Positions 15,753 through 25,453 of a stretch of DNA of 64,000 nucleotides are shown here, piece after piece (position 1 is the first letter of the stretch; each line of letters opens with the position of its first letter). Position numbers and translations under genes: made by a program. The DNA lies in the NCBI GenBank assembly GCA_016713035.1, contig JADJPW010000002.1:62001-126000 (forward strand), read 5' to 3'. This stretch comes from Verrucomicrobiaceae bacterium. GTDB taxonomy: Bacteria > Verrucomicrobiota > Verrucomicrobiia > Verrucomicrobiales > Verrucomicrobiaceae. The notes under the pieces are model-generated. The model worked only from the letters and a program-made list of their open reading frames with translations, was not told the DNA's origin and did no database searches.

Positions 15753-16253
15753 GCGGCAGCGTTTTCGCTCGACTTCGCGGCCTGCACCGCATGCTCAGGC
15801 AAAGCGACCGTTTGGCCGCTCTGGCCAGAGCCCTTTAGAGCACGGAAAATCTTCTGGGGGAAGGAATTGCCCCGTTCTTCGGTCTCGATCTGGCTGAGTG
15901 CCTGCGACTTCGCCATCTCCCATGCAGGCGCAAAACCGGGGGCATTGATCATCATGTGCTTTTCCGCTCTGGCGAGGATTTCTAGCTCGCGCTGCATTTT
16001 GTTATCAGGCCGCTCATTGAGCCGGGCGACCTGCATGCGGAGATTTTCCGCCTCCTGTGAGAGGCGTGTTTTTTCCTTATTGTTGTCCTGGAGCTGTTTG
16101 GCATCGGCTCCAGCCGATCCTCAGGTGGGTCTTGTAGCGGCGGAATTCACGTTTCGTCTTCCAGTGGCCGAAGATGGACATCACCAGGAAAATGCCGCTC
16201 AGCCCGAGGCCAATGAAGAATGTGTTCGCCGGTGTGAGAAGATTGTCGAGCAT
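15749..16253 (-). pseudogene. membrane-anchored coiled-coil protein, frameshifted
   Basis: Small protein of about 165 residues. One N-terminal membrane segment (TFFIGLGLSGIFLVMSIFGHW) is followed by a basic stretch and a coiled coil (QLQDNNKEKTRLSQEAENLR, MQVARLNERPDN), then a tail ending SSENAAA. The first part is read from ATG 16253, the rest in another frame. The join falls around 16100-16135. No known family was recognised. It overlaps dprA by four bases, so they are probably one transcription unit. It is divergent from the kelch gene, with about 70 bases between the starts. Confidence 0.6.
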
Positions 16254-16325
16254 AAGCAGTATGGAGGAGGTGGGGCGGTGAACATAGCCTCCCCGCGTCC
16301 CTTTGCCCGCAAATTTTTTCAGCTC

Positions 16326-17320
16326 ATGAAACGGCACCTCCTCTTCCTCGGGCTAGCCAGCCTCTCCATGGCCGAAGATTCCCCTCCAGACTGGCTGCTA
16401 GAGGGCCGCGCCACATGGCAGGCACGGGATTCACAGGCAGAATGGGTCTTTCAGGATCGACTCTGGATCGGCGGTGGCTGGTTCCAGTCCCATGAAGCCC
16501 CACCACGGGATGTCTGGAACTCGCCAGATGGCAAAAACTGGCAACGCATCACCGAAACCGCCCCCTGGAAGCACAGCGACCTGGCCATGAGCATCACCTT
16601 TGGGAAGAAAATGTGGATCATGGGCGGCTGGTTCAATGGCAGACTCCCCGGCCACTCCGCCAGTCATGAAGTGTGGTCCTCGGCCAATGGCGAAACATGG
16701 GAACAGACTACTTCAGCAGCAGAGTGGTCCCCACGGCTGGCCGCTGGCCTGGTGGAGCACCAGGGACGCCTGTGGCTACTCGGCGGCACGGAGGACTACT
16801 ACTTTGGAGATGAAAGCAGCCTGAAAAACGATGTTTGGTCCTCTGTGGACGGAAAAAAGTGGGCGCTCGCCACCGCGCAGGCCCCATGGCCCGCCCGAGC
16901 CTACCAGCAGGCGATAAGCCTTGGCGGACGCATCTACCTTTTCGGCGGCGGCAACTACACACCCACCTACCACGCACGGAACGATGTCTGGTCCAGCGTG
17001 GACGGCACCAGTTGGACCTGCGAAACCGCCGCCGCGCCATGGTCTCCGCGACTGTGGTTCAGTGCCGTGGTTTATCGCGGTCGCATGTGGGTCCTTGGAG
17101 GCTGGTCCAGGGAAAAGACAACTTCGCCGACGTCTGGCACAGCACAGACGGCCGCCACTGGCAGCGCCTGCAAACACCCCATTGCTGGAAAGCCCGCCAC
17201 GAGCACAGCGCCCTCGTTTTCCAAGATAAAATCTGGATCATCGGCGGCCACGCTCGGCCGCTCTCGAACGAGATCTGGTCACTGCACCTCCCTGTCGGGT
17301 GGGAGCCGCAGGAAAGATGA
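16326..17320 (+). pseudogene. exported kelch/galactose-oxidase-like repeat protein, frameshifted
   Basis: Begins MKRHLLFLGLASLSMAED with a short signal peptide. It continues as five or six kelch-type blades, each with a variant of F-x-x-R/K-x-W-x-x-G-G-W (LWIGGGWF, MWIMGGWFN, LWLLGGTED, IYLFGGGN, MWVLGGWS) and D-V-W-S/N-S-x-D-G-x-x-W. The last blade (DNFADVWHSTDG and DKIWIIGGHARPL) is in the next frame from about 17117. One more A in the AAAA run at 17113-17116 restores it. The predicted protein of about 330 residues is a beta-propeller in the periplasm or outside, with unknown ligand. It is convergent with ftsH, only 17 bases apart. Confidence 0.82.
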
Positions 17321-17337
17321 ACGCGTGGGCGGATGGA

Positions 17338-19497
17338 TTAGGCCGCAGCGCCTGCGAGTCCTGGAGCTAGGCCACCTTCGTCTTCATTTTCGACCTGCGC
17401 AGGACGCGGTGTGGGCGATTTGGGGATGGGTGGGGGAGCTGGGGGCTTGCTTGGGGGCTCTGGCGGGTTGCGCATGTGCCCGAGGGTCACGAGGTCACGG
17501 ACTTGATCCCCATCGAGGGTTTCGAATTCGACGAGTGCATTGGCGATGAGCTCGACTTTGTCGCGGTGCTCCATGATGAGCTTCTTGGCACGTTCATAGC
17601 CATCATCGACGAGGCGGCGGACTTCTTGATCGATCTCCACAGCGGTGGCTTCGCTGTAACCACGATTGCGATTGATGTCGCGTCCGAGGAAGAGGCTGCC
17701 TTCGTTTTCGCCGTAATCGACCATGCCGAGCTTATCACTCATGCCCCATTCACACACCATGTGGCGGGCGAGGCTGGTCATCTGGCGGATGTCGCCAGAG
17801 GCCCCAGTGGAGAGGTCCTGGGTGTAGAGCTCTTCTGCGATGCGACCACCAGCGATCATGGCGATATTATCGAGGGCTTTTTTACGCATGTAGGAGTGCT
17901 GGTCTCCCTCTGGTAGGCTCATGGTGACGCCCAGTGCGGGTCCACGGGGGATGATGGTGACTTTATGAAGCGGATCGGTGTGATCGAGCAGCACACTGAG
18001 GATGGCGTGCCCGGCCTCATGCCATGCGGTGGAGGTCTTTTCCTTCTCACTCATGGCCATGCTGCGGCGTTCGCGGCCCCAGCGCACTTTGTCGCGGGCT
18101 TCTTCGAGTTCGCGATTGCCGATGGATTTCAAATTCTGCCGTGCAGCCAGCAAGGCGGCCTCATTGAGCAAGTTCGCCAGCTCTGCACCAGAGAAACCGG
18201 GGGTGCCGCGGGCGATTTTGGAGAGATCCGCGTTCTCGGAGAGCTTCACTTTCTTGGCGTGGACGCGGAGGATTTCCTAACGGCCTTTCCGCATCTGGCA
18301 GGCTGACGGTGACTTGGCGGTCAAAGCGACCTGGGCGCAGCAGCGCGGGATCGAGCACGTCGTGGCGGTTCGTAGCAGCGATGATGATGATGCCCTCCTG
18401 TGTATCAAAGCCGTCCATCTCGACGAGCATGGCATTGAGCGTCTGCTCCCGCTCATCATGGCCACCACCGAGTCCGTGACCGCGATGGCGACCGACGGCG
18501 TCGATTTCGTCGATGAAAATGAGGCAGGGGGCGTTCTTGCGACCTTGCTCGAACATGTCACGCACACGGCTAGCACCGACGCCGACGAACATCTCCACGA
18601 AGTCACTGCCGCTGATGCTGAAGAAGGGCACATCAGCCTCACCCGCGATGGCTTTGGCGAGCAGTGTCTTGCCCGTGCCGGGAGGACCGATCATGAGCAC
18701 GCCTTTGGGCATCTTACCGCCCAGGCGCTGGAACTTTTTCGGGTCTTTGAGGAATTCGACCAGCTCCTGCACTTCCTCTTTGGCCTCTTCTACGCCAGCG
18801 ACGTCTTTGAAGGTCACCTTGTTGCGGTCCTGGGAGAGCATTTTGGCACGGCTTTTTCCAAAACTGAGTGCTCCACGGCCTGCGCTACGGATTTGCTGCC
18901 GCACGAGGAAGTAAAACATCCCCAGCACCAGCGCCAGAGGCAGGAGGAAGCCGAGCATGGCCCACTCATTGGTGTCGTATTCGGCGATGTATTCGAGCTT
19001 ATGGGTTTCGAGCAGCTTGAGGAGCTCCTCTTTTTGGAATTCCACATTCACTTCGACCTCGAATGGGCGGGCTCCGCTGGGGAGGGTGACTTTCCCGGTG
19101 GCGGGCGGCTGTGGAGGGGTGATGACGGGTAGTTCGACGTCCTTGGGAGCCTCAGCATCGGTATCGGTTTTTGTCACTTCCTGCGCAGGGGCGACGCTGG
19201 GTAGGTTTGCGCGGCTTTTTTCATGATACAGGCCACGGATGACCTGCCGGGGGCTGGTATCGAAATTGACGAGGCGCAGGGGGATGCTGCGGTCGATGCG
19301 GTTTTCCTCCACCGCCTTTTTGAAGCCGGTGTAGTCGAGATTTTCGCGGCACCTTTGCCCATGCCCTGATAATAGGCTGCGCCGATGAGTAGCAGAGCGA
19401 GGCCAAAGAACATGAAGCCGCGCCAGTTGAACTGGGGCTCTGGATTGCGGCGGCGATTGCCGTTTTCGTTATTACTGCCAAAAGGATCGTCAGACAT
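17338..19497 (-). pseudogene. ftsH: ATP-dependent zinc metalloprotease FtsH, with three lesions
   Basis: FtsH unfolds and degrades membrane and cytosolic proteins. All domains are present: N-terminal membrane helix ([19 protein letters not shown]), periplasmic part, second helix ([19 protein letters not shown]), Walker A GPPGTGKT, Walker [35 protein letters not shown], zinc site HEAGH, and a Pro-rich C-terminus. They are split into three frames. There is a one-base deletion near 19345-19349, a one-base insertion near 18286, and a TAG at 18277-18279 where the GRQEIL motif expects Gln. As written the product is inactive. Since FtsH is usually important, sequence error or a second copy should be considered. 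Length if repaired is about 720. Confidence 0.93.
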
Positions 19498-19670
19498 GTC
19501 GTTGGCTGGGGGTGGGGTGGAGGGTCAGCTAGACACAGGGTGGAGGGCTTTGCTTGCTTTTTTTTGTCAAAAGAGGCCCGGGGTTGTTCACAAAGCACCT
19601 TCCATGAAATGACGCCGCTGCGGGTGCTGATTGTATCGTACAATGGATATTCCCGCAGTTGTTGGGTGGG

Positions 19671-19849
19671 TCACCACTCGATTTTGATCACGTACTCCCA
19701 GGCTCGGTTCCGCACGATCCAGGAGACAGCGAGGATGAAAAGCAGCGTCATCATCACCAGGTGGGTGATGCAGGCGTTGCGGCAGCCGTTGCTTTCTGGC
19801 AGTCGGGCGTAACGGCTGAGGAAGTCGCGGGGTTCGTTCACACGGGCAT
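19671..19849 (-). CDS. small single-span membrane protein
   Basis: A frame of about 57 codons encodes NEPRDFLSRYARLPESNGCR, then a membrane helix with flanks (NACITHLVMMTLLFILAVSW) and IVRNRAWEYVIKIEW, ending at TGA 19671. Its composition looks real. GTG 19841 is the in-frame start but lacks a ribosome site. ATG 19849 has GGAGG 10 bases upstream, yet is out of frame unless a C is added to the CCC run, the same sort of one-base loss as in neighbouring genes. It may be cotranscribed with ftsH downstream. The remaining part of 19498-19962 shows nothing further. Confidence 0.5.
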
Positions 19850-19962
19850 GTTGGCGTGGCCTCCGGGGGCTGACTAGCGAATATGGCCCGCTTTTTTGCT
19901 CGCCTCCATGCTAGAATGCCCGCTAGAATCCGCCACACCCTCCAAAGTCCCGATTTTTCCTC

Positions 19963-20373
19963 ATGGCCCGCCGCGCTCAATCCAGCATCCGCTTCTCACA
20001 CCTACTTGGCCTCATTTTATTGCTGGCCGTACTCGGGGGTGGGGGATTCGCCCTACTCAATCGTAGTGTGGACCCGATGACTGGAGTGACGGAGCTGGTG
20101 GCTGCCGAATATCTGGAAAATGCCTCCGCGCTCAGTGGCAACATCTACCGAGTGGAGGGCATCGTCGATGACCGACTCGATCAGGGCTGGCGCCAGGCAG
20201 ATGGCCGTCTCTTTAGTGTGCAGGTCAATGACGGCAGCGGAAATAGCTTCGTGCCCGTTTGGGTGCCGCCAGATTACCAGGGTGCGAATATCCAGCGCGG
20301 ACAGCGCTACACCTTTAAAGTGCGTGTGCAGGAAAGCGGCGTGCTGGAGGTGCTAGAACTGCTCAAAGTCTAA
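19963..20373 (+). CDS. membrane-anchored small protein, possible OB fold
   Basis: Protein of 136 residues with an N-terminal membrane anchor (LLGLILLLAVLGGGGFALL) and a periplasmic domain rich in beta strands (IYRVEGIVDDRLDQGWRQ, LFSVQVNDGSGNSFVPVWVP, RYTFKVRVQESGVLEVLELL). The pattern of strands resembles OB-fold domains such as CcmE or tRNA_anti-like, but no haem-binding His motif is seen, so I do not assign a function. It is followed after 30 bases by the large exported protein. Confidence 0.7.
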   Translation: MARRAQSSIRFSHLLGLILLLAVLGGGGFALLNRSVDPMTGVTELVAAEYLENASALSGNIYRVEGIVDDRLDQGWRQADGRLFSVQVNDGSGNSFVPVWVPPDYQGANIQRGQRYTFKVRVQESGVLEVLELLKV

Positions 20374-20403
20374 CTGCTCATCCCCATAAGCCGATTTGAT
20401 CCG

Positions 20404-22343
20404 ATGAAAACGACTTCACTCCATCTCCTGACTGCGACGGTAGCTCTGGCCACCTGCACGCTCCACGCGCAGGTCCTACCCGGCCCTGCTGCGGCTCCAG
20501 CACCAACGACCACGACGTCGAATAACAACTACAACATGGTCCCCGGCAGTGCCTCCGATCGCCAGACCGATACGCAGACAGCGCTGGGCAATATGCCCAT
20601 GATGGATCCTGGCAGTGAGAACGTGGCCTTCAATGGCAAGCTCTGGAATGTGACGAACAATCGCCTCATGCGCTCACGCTTTGAGACCTACCTCACCACG
20701 CCAGAGGCCGCTACTGCGGAGGATCAGGCTTACCGCGATCTCATGGGGCAGATCCAGCAGCTCCTCGCTCCCACGAACAAGCCCGCGCCTGATCCGATGA
20801 AGGCTTTTGCCCTGCTGCCAGAAGCGGGCACCTACAAAATCGACGGCGGCCTCTGCAATGCCATCGCCAACTCGATCTGGGACGTGTGGCTCTCCCAGCG
20901 CAAACAAAACAACCTCAAGGCCGCGAACGTCGCCATGGATGAGCGCCGTCGGCAGCTCGAGTGGAATAGCGAGATGGGCCTCAGTCAGTCCCAGCTAGCT
21001 CCGGCAGTTGGTGGTGGTTCCCCAAAAGGCGCTGGCAACAGCAATCAGCAGGCAAATCAGAACAATCAGACCAATAGCGCCATGTTTGGCCGCACCAGCG
21101 GCTACATCAAAGGCATCGCCGAAATCGAAGCGCGGAAAAAGCTCAATGAAACCGCCGCAGGACTCAGCGAGATCACCAGCAAGACGCAGTTCCAGGCTCT
21201 CATCATCCAGATGTTCCTCCAGCGCCGCTTTGAGCATGCAGTCATCGCCTGCCGCTTTTACCCGAATCTCTTCCGTGACGGCGATAGCGTCCTCCAGCTC
21301 GATAAAGACAGTGACGTGCAAAAAATGCTCTCCAGCAGCTTCGGCGTGCCACCCACCGTCTCGATGATCGACGGCCTCTCGCTGGAGGCCATCCGCACGG
21401 TCGATGAATCCCTCGTTTCCTTTGAAAACCTCATCACCCGCCGGGATGTGGACAGCGCCAGCAATCGCCTCCTGGAGGCCTTTGGTGTCGGAGAATACCT
21501 CCCCCGCGTGCGGCGTCTGCCGATGACAGAAAAGACCAAGGTGCTCGATTTCGTGCGGAAGAAAAACAAGCTCCTCGGCTTCATGGAGATGAAGGACTTC
21601 GCGGAGGCGGAAGTCGTCGTCAATGAGCTCAAAAAGTGAGGCGCAGGACTTCGAGTACGCACGTCCGCTCGCTGCCATCCAGACGGCCAAGACCGTCAGC
21701 TCCCTGCACGTCAGCAAAGCTCAAATGGCTGCGGCGAACAAAGACATGAAAGCGCTCGAATCCGAGATGAAAAGCGCCGCCGAGGCCTGGCCGATGAATC
21801 CAGACCTGAAGCAATTCACCGGGAATCTGGTCAAGAGCAGCGACATGCGCTCACAGGCGCTCTTGGAGTTTGATCGCCTGATGAGTCAGCGCAATTACCG
21901 GCAGATTTTCCAGGACCAGGGCGTCTTCATTGCCGCTCTGGGCGAAGATCCTGCCCGCAAGCAGCAGCTTGAAAAGGTGCTCAAGGACATGGGCCGCGTG
22001 CAGATCGTGATGGAGGGTGCCAAAGAGCTCTCCGGCTCCGGCGTGCACGCCGCCGCATGGGAAAAGGTGGAAAAAGAGGCCAAGCAATTCCCTGAAGATC
22101 CCGAGCTCAATAAACTCCGCGCGGATCTCGGCGTGAAGGCCAGTGAATTCGTCACCGCCGTGGAAAATGGCCGCCAGCATGAGGAGAAGCGCCAGACCGG
22201 CTCCGCCCTAGCTTGGTATCTGAAAGCCCGCCGCATGTTCCCCGGCAGTGAGATGGCCCAGCAGGGCATCAAGCGCCTCGTCACCACGGTCAAAGCGGGT
22301 GATACGCCCCAGAGCCCGCCATACCCTCCGCTTTGGAGAAATG
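20404..22343 (+). pseudogene. large exported helical (TPR-like) protein, frameshifted
   Basis: Signal peptide (MKTTSLHLLTATVALATCTLHA), a low-complexity Pro/Thr/Asn part, and a long helical region (to ELKK, 21639). The protein continues in the next frame from about 21637 (SEAQDFEYARPLAAIQTAKT) through TPR-like helices (AEAWPMNPDLKQFTG, LAWYLKARRMFPGSEMAQQG). Removing one A at 21632-21636 joins them. Near the end another shift would give the stop TGA 22341-22343, just before the ABC gene; without it the frame runs on to 22441, overlapping that gene. The unfused product would be about 640 residues. Family not recognised. Its place directly upstream of the ABC gene suggests cooperation. Confidence 0.65.
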
Positions 22344-22353
22344 ATCGCGCACC

Positions 22354-24123
22354 ATGCTCGAAGCACACAATCTCCGTCTTGAAGTCGATGGCCCCGGCGA
22401 CACCGAGGAGAACGCCACGCTGCGTTTGCTCGATGAAGTGAGCTTCACCGTGCCGCCAGAGCATCTGCTGGCCATCGTGGGACCGTCTGGTTGCGGAAAG
22501 ACCACACTGCTAAAGGTCATCACCGGCATCATGGAGCAGACAGAAGGTGAAATGAAGTGGGATGGGCGTGACTTGAAGGAGGAAGAAGATCTGCACCCGG
22601 GGGATCTCGGTTATGTTCCCCAGTTCAGTGTGGCCTATGATTTGCTCACCGTGGAGGAGAGCATCGCCAGTGCGATGGCGCTGCGCACGCAGTTGGCCAC
22701 GACGGATGAGTTCATCCCTGCGCTCGATTACATCCTGGAAGTGACCGGACTCACCCATCTGGCCGAGAGATCGGTCAAAGTGCTCTCCGGTGGGCAAAAA
22801 AGGCGCCTCGGGCTCGCTCTGAGCCTGGTGACAGATCCCTGCCTCCTCCTCTGTGATGAGGTGACGAGCGGACTCGATCCCAAAAGCGAGGCAGAGATCA
22901 CCAAACTGCTCCGCACGCTCTCACGCGGCCATCCGAAGCGCGTCGTCGTGAATGTCACACACAGCCTCGCCAGCTTAAACGACTACGACAGCATCATGGT
23001 CATGTACCAAGGCCGCCTGACCTACCACGGGCCGCCCAAGGCACTGATGCACTACTTCGGCGTGGAGCACCCGGAAGACGTCTATCGCCGCCTCACAGAG
23101 CGTCCGGCGCAGGAATGGGCAGAATCATGGAACCGGAAGCGAGCGAGCTATTACGAGCAATTCGGCTTCGATGTGAAATCGCCCCAAAAAGTCGAATTGA
23201 AGGAGGAGCGGCCTCCAGTGACCGAGGAGGATGCCATCGCGCATCACGAATTTCCGCCCATCGAGCTGCCATCGGCCATGGCGCAGCTTTTTGAGCTGCT
23301 ACGCCGCCGCTGGACAATCTTCCGCCGGGATAAATCGCAGGTTTGGCTGCACATCGCCATGCTGCTGGGCTTTCCGCTGCTGGTGGCCATTTTTGCGCTC
23401 GATGGCATCAAGCCCCTGCGCTCGCTTTCGACCTATCAGGACAGCAATGTGGCCGTGGAGCTCAATAAACGCTCTCAGCACTTGCTGGAGCAACTCGATG
23501 CCGGCGCACTCGTCAGCGGGCTGATCATGCTGCAAGTCGTCCTCGTCACCCTGATGGCCAGCAACAACGCCGCGCGTGAAATCGCCTCCGAAAGGCTCAT
23601 TTTGGAGCGTGAGAAGCTCGGTGGGCTCGATCCGCTCGCTTACGTAGGCAGCAAGGTGCTCTTCCTCGGCGTCTTTGTGCTCGCGCAGAGTTTATGGATG
23701 GGATTCTTCGTGGAAATGATCACCGGTGGGCTACCGGGGGATCTGATCACGAAACTCCTCCTACTCGTGCTAGCATCCGCTGCGATGACCAGCGTGTGCC
23801 TAGGCATCTCCGCCACCAGCCGCAGTCCAGAAAAAGCCACGATCCTGAGTATCTACCTCGTCGGTTTCCAGCTCCCGCTCTCTGGCGCAGTGCTGACTTT
23901 GCCGGATTGGCTGGAAAGCTGGGTGCAGCCACTCATCGCAGCCTTTTGGAGCTGGAGCGGTAGTTTGACGAGCATGCGCAGCACCGCCTTTTATGATGCG
24001 GTGAAGCAAGTCACCGATACCGACCTCGTCGCTCCGTCCATCGCCGGATTTGTGCTCCTGGTTCACATCGTCATCGGCCTGAGCATGAGCGTCGTCGGCG
24101 TGCAGAAGGCGCAGTGGGAGTAG
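22354..24123 (+). CDS. ABCG-like transporter, ATPase fused to ABC-2 permease
   Basis: Half-transporter of 589 residues. The N-terminal ATPase has Walker A GPSGCGKTT, Q-loop YVPQFS, signature LSGGQKRR, Walker B CLLLCDEVTSGLDP and H-loop NVTHS. An acidic linker (about 265-300) precedes an ABC-2 type membrane domain with six helices (VWLHIAMLLGFPLLVAIFAL, ALVSGLIMLQVVLVTLMASN, VLFLGVFVLAQSLWMGFFVE, and three more). This is the ATPase-first order of eukaryotic ABCG and some bacterial exporters. It likely works as a homodimer in the inner membrane. The substrate is unknown. GAGAAATG and the preceding gene are directly upstream, so coexpression is likely. Confidence 0.9.
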   Translation: MLEAHNLRLEVDGPGDTEENATLRLLDEVSFTVPPEHLLAIVGPSGCGKTTLLKVITGIMEQTEGEMKWDGRDLKEEEDLHPGDLGYVPQFSVAYDLLTVEESIASAMALRTQLATTDEFIPALDYILEVTGLTHLAERSVKVLSGGQKRRLGLALSLVTDPCLLLCDEVTSGLDPKSEAEITKLLRTLSRGHPKRVVVNVTHSLASLNDYDSIMVMYQGRLTYHGPPKALMHYFGVEHPEDVYRRLTERPAQEWAESWNRKRASYYEQFGFDVKSPQKVELKEERPPVTEEDAIAHHEFPPIELPSAMAQLFELLRRRWTIFRRDKSQVWLHIAMLLGFPLLVAIFALDGIKPLRSLSTYQDSNVAVELNKRSQHLLEQLDAGALVSGLIMLQVVLVTLMASNNAAREIASERLILEREKLGGLDPLAYVGSKVLFLGVFVLAQSLWMGFFVEMITGGLPGDLITKLLLLVLASAAMTSVCLGISATSRSPEKATILSIYLVGFQLPLSGAVLTLPDWLESWVQPLIAAFWSWSGSLTSMRSTAFYDAVKQVTDTDLVAPSIAGFVLLVHIVIGLSMSVVGVQKAQWE

Positions 24124-24138
24124 TACTGCCGTGGATCA

Positions 24139-24510
24139 CTAGGCCCGGCCAGCCCAGAGCATGCGGATGCCAAAGATGATCAAAAGCACGCCGAAGCCCT
24201 GACTGAGCGTCTCGTTGCTGAGGCGCTTGAGCCATCCCGCGCCGAAGTAGGCCAGGATGGAGGATGCGATGGCGGTGTAGAGCACGACTTGCCAGTTCAC
24301 CAGGCCAGCGCGGGCGTTCTGGGTGGTGGCCATGAGTGCTGTGGGGATGATGATGGCTAGGGAGGTGGCGACGGCGGTTTTCTGCGGCATATCGAGCAGT
24401 AGGACAAAGGCCGGGACCATCACCACACCGCCGCCGACACCGCAGAGCGCCGCGATGATGCCGCTAACGACGCCAATGGCGAGACACTTGAGGATGAGCG
24501 TGGTAGTCAT
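24139..24510 (-). CDS. TauE/SafE-family permease, half length
   Basis: Protein of 123 residues with about four membrane helices and the family motifs GVVSGIIAALCGVGGGVVMVP near the N-terminus and QKTAVATSLAIIIPTALMAT. These match the first repeat of TauE/SafE sulfite/organosulfur exporters, which normally have about 250 residues in two repeats. It ends cleanly (IRMLWAGRA, stop) without the second repeat. Short single-repeat members exist and may act as dimers. Start ATG 24510 precedes the conserved helix; longer readings upstream lack membrane character. Confidence 0.8.
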   Translation of the reverse strand: MTTTLILKCLAIGVVSGIIAALCGVGGGVVMVPAFVLLLDMPQKTAVATSLAIIIPTALMATTQNARAGLVNWQVVLYTAIASSILAYFGAGWLKRLSNETLSQGFGVLLIIFGIRMLWAGRA

Positions 24511-24606
24511 GTCCTGCTCCGCATAGGCAGGAAGTAGCGAGGGGCAAGGTGCAGGAAGAAAAGCATCTTTGCGCTGAAGCGAATCCGCGCCAGCATCCGC
24601 ACCGCC

Positions 24607-25386
24607 ATGAAAATGCTCCGACTTCTCGCCACTGCGGCTTCTCTTCTCTTCACTGCCTTTTCCACTGCTCACGCGGACCCCGTCTATGAGCTACGCATCT
24701 ATACATGCCATGAGGGGCGGCTCGATGCGCTGCTCACACGCTTCCGCGACCACACCTGCAAGCTGTTTGAAAAGCATGGCATGAAGAACGTGGGCTACTG
24801 GGTGCCAGTGGATGAGGAGAATGGCTCCAAAACCACGCTCATCTATGTTTTGGAGCATGCTAGCCGTGATGCCGCGAAGGCGAGCTTCAAGGCCTTTGGC
24901 ACCGATCCAGAGTGGCAGGCTGCTGCAAAGGCGAGCGAGGCAGATGGCAAGATCGTGGCGAAGATCGAGTCGGTCTTCATGACCACCACGCCGTACTCCC
25001 CGGTGCTAAAGATCGAAAAAGGCAGCAAGCCACGCGTCTTTGAACTGCGCACCTACATCACCCCTCCGGGCAAGCTCGATGCGCTGCATGCCCGCTTCAG
25101 GGATCACACGATGAAGCTTTTCTCCAAGCACGGCATGAGCCACCTCGCCTACTGGACACCCACGGATGAGGACAAAGGCGCAGGCACCAAGCTCATCTAC
25201 ATCCTCTCCCATGACAGCAAGGAGGCCGGTATCGCGTCCTTCACTGCCTTCCGTGCTGATCCAGACTGGATCAAAGCCAAGTCTGCGAGTGAGGCTGCCA
25301 ATGGTGGCCCGCTCACCATCCAGCCACAGGCTGAGGGCGTGAAAAGTGTGTACATGAAAGCGACGGACTTCTCGCCCGTGCAGTGA
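24607..25386 (+). CDS. exported NIPSNAP-family protein, two domains
   Basis: Protein of 259 residues with a signal peptide (MKMLRLLATAASLLFTAFSTAHA) and two successive NIPSNAP domains (ferredoxin-like dimeric alpha/beta barrels). Each begins with an E-L-R-x-Y segment (VYELRIYTCHEGRLDALLTR; VFELRTYITPPGKLDALHAR), has FRDHTxKLFxKHGM, then GYWVP/AYWTP, and ends with an ESVFMTTTPYSP or SVYMKATDFSPVQ strand. The function in bacteria is not settled. The internal duplication gives a monomeric two-domain unit. It is followed by a terminator shared with ssb. Confidence 0.88.
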   Translation: MKMLRLLATAASLLFTAFSTAHADPVYELRIYTCHEGRLDALLTRFRDHTCKLFEKHGMKNVGYWVPVDEENGSKTTLIYVLEHASRDAAKASFKAFGTDPEWQAAAKASEADGKIVAKIESVFMTTTPYSPVLKIEKGSKPRVFELRTYITPPGKLDALHARFRDHTMKLFSKHGMSHLAYWTPTDEDKGAGTKLIYILSHDSKEAGIASFTAFRADPDWIKAKSASEAANGGPLTIQPQAEGVKSVYMKATDFSPVQ

Positions 25387-25400
25387 CTGGGCTAAAATAA

Positions 25401-25440
25401 AAAAGAGCGGCTGGCTGTGATGCCTGGCCGCTCTTTTTTT
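25401..25440. terminator. bidirectional terminator between NIPSNAP gene and ssb
   Basis: Stem aaaagagcggc (25401-25411) with gccgctctttt (25427-25437), then more T on the plus strand and A-rich on the other side. It lies between convergent genes and could stop transcription from both. Confidence 0.88.
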
Positions 25441-25453
25441 CGGAAAGTGGGAA

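Noticed and set aside
18314..19132. Long frame antisense to ftsH
   Set aside because: Shadow of the conserved FtsH ATPase domain on the other strand; no independent features.
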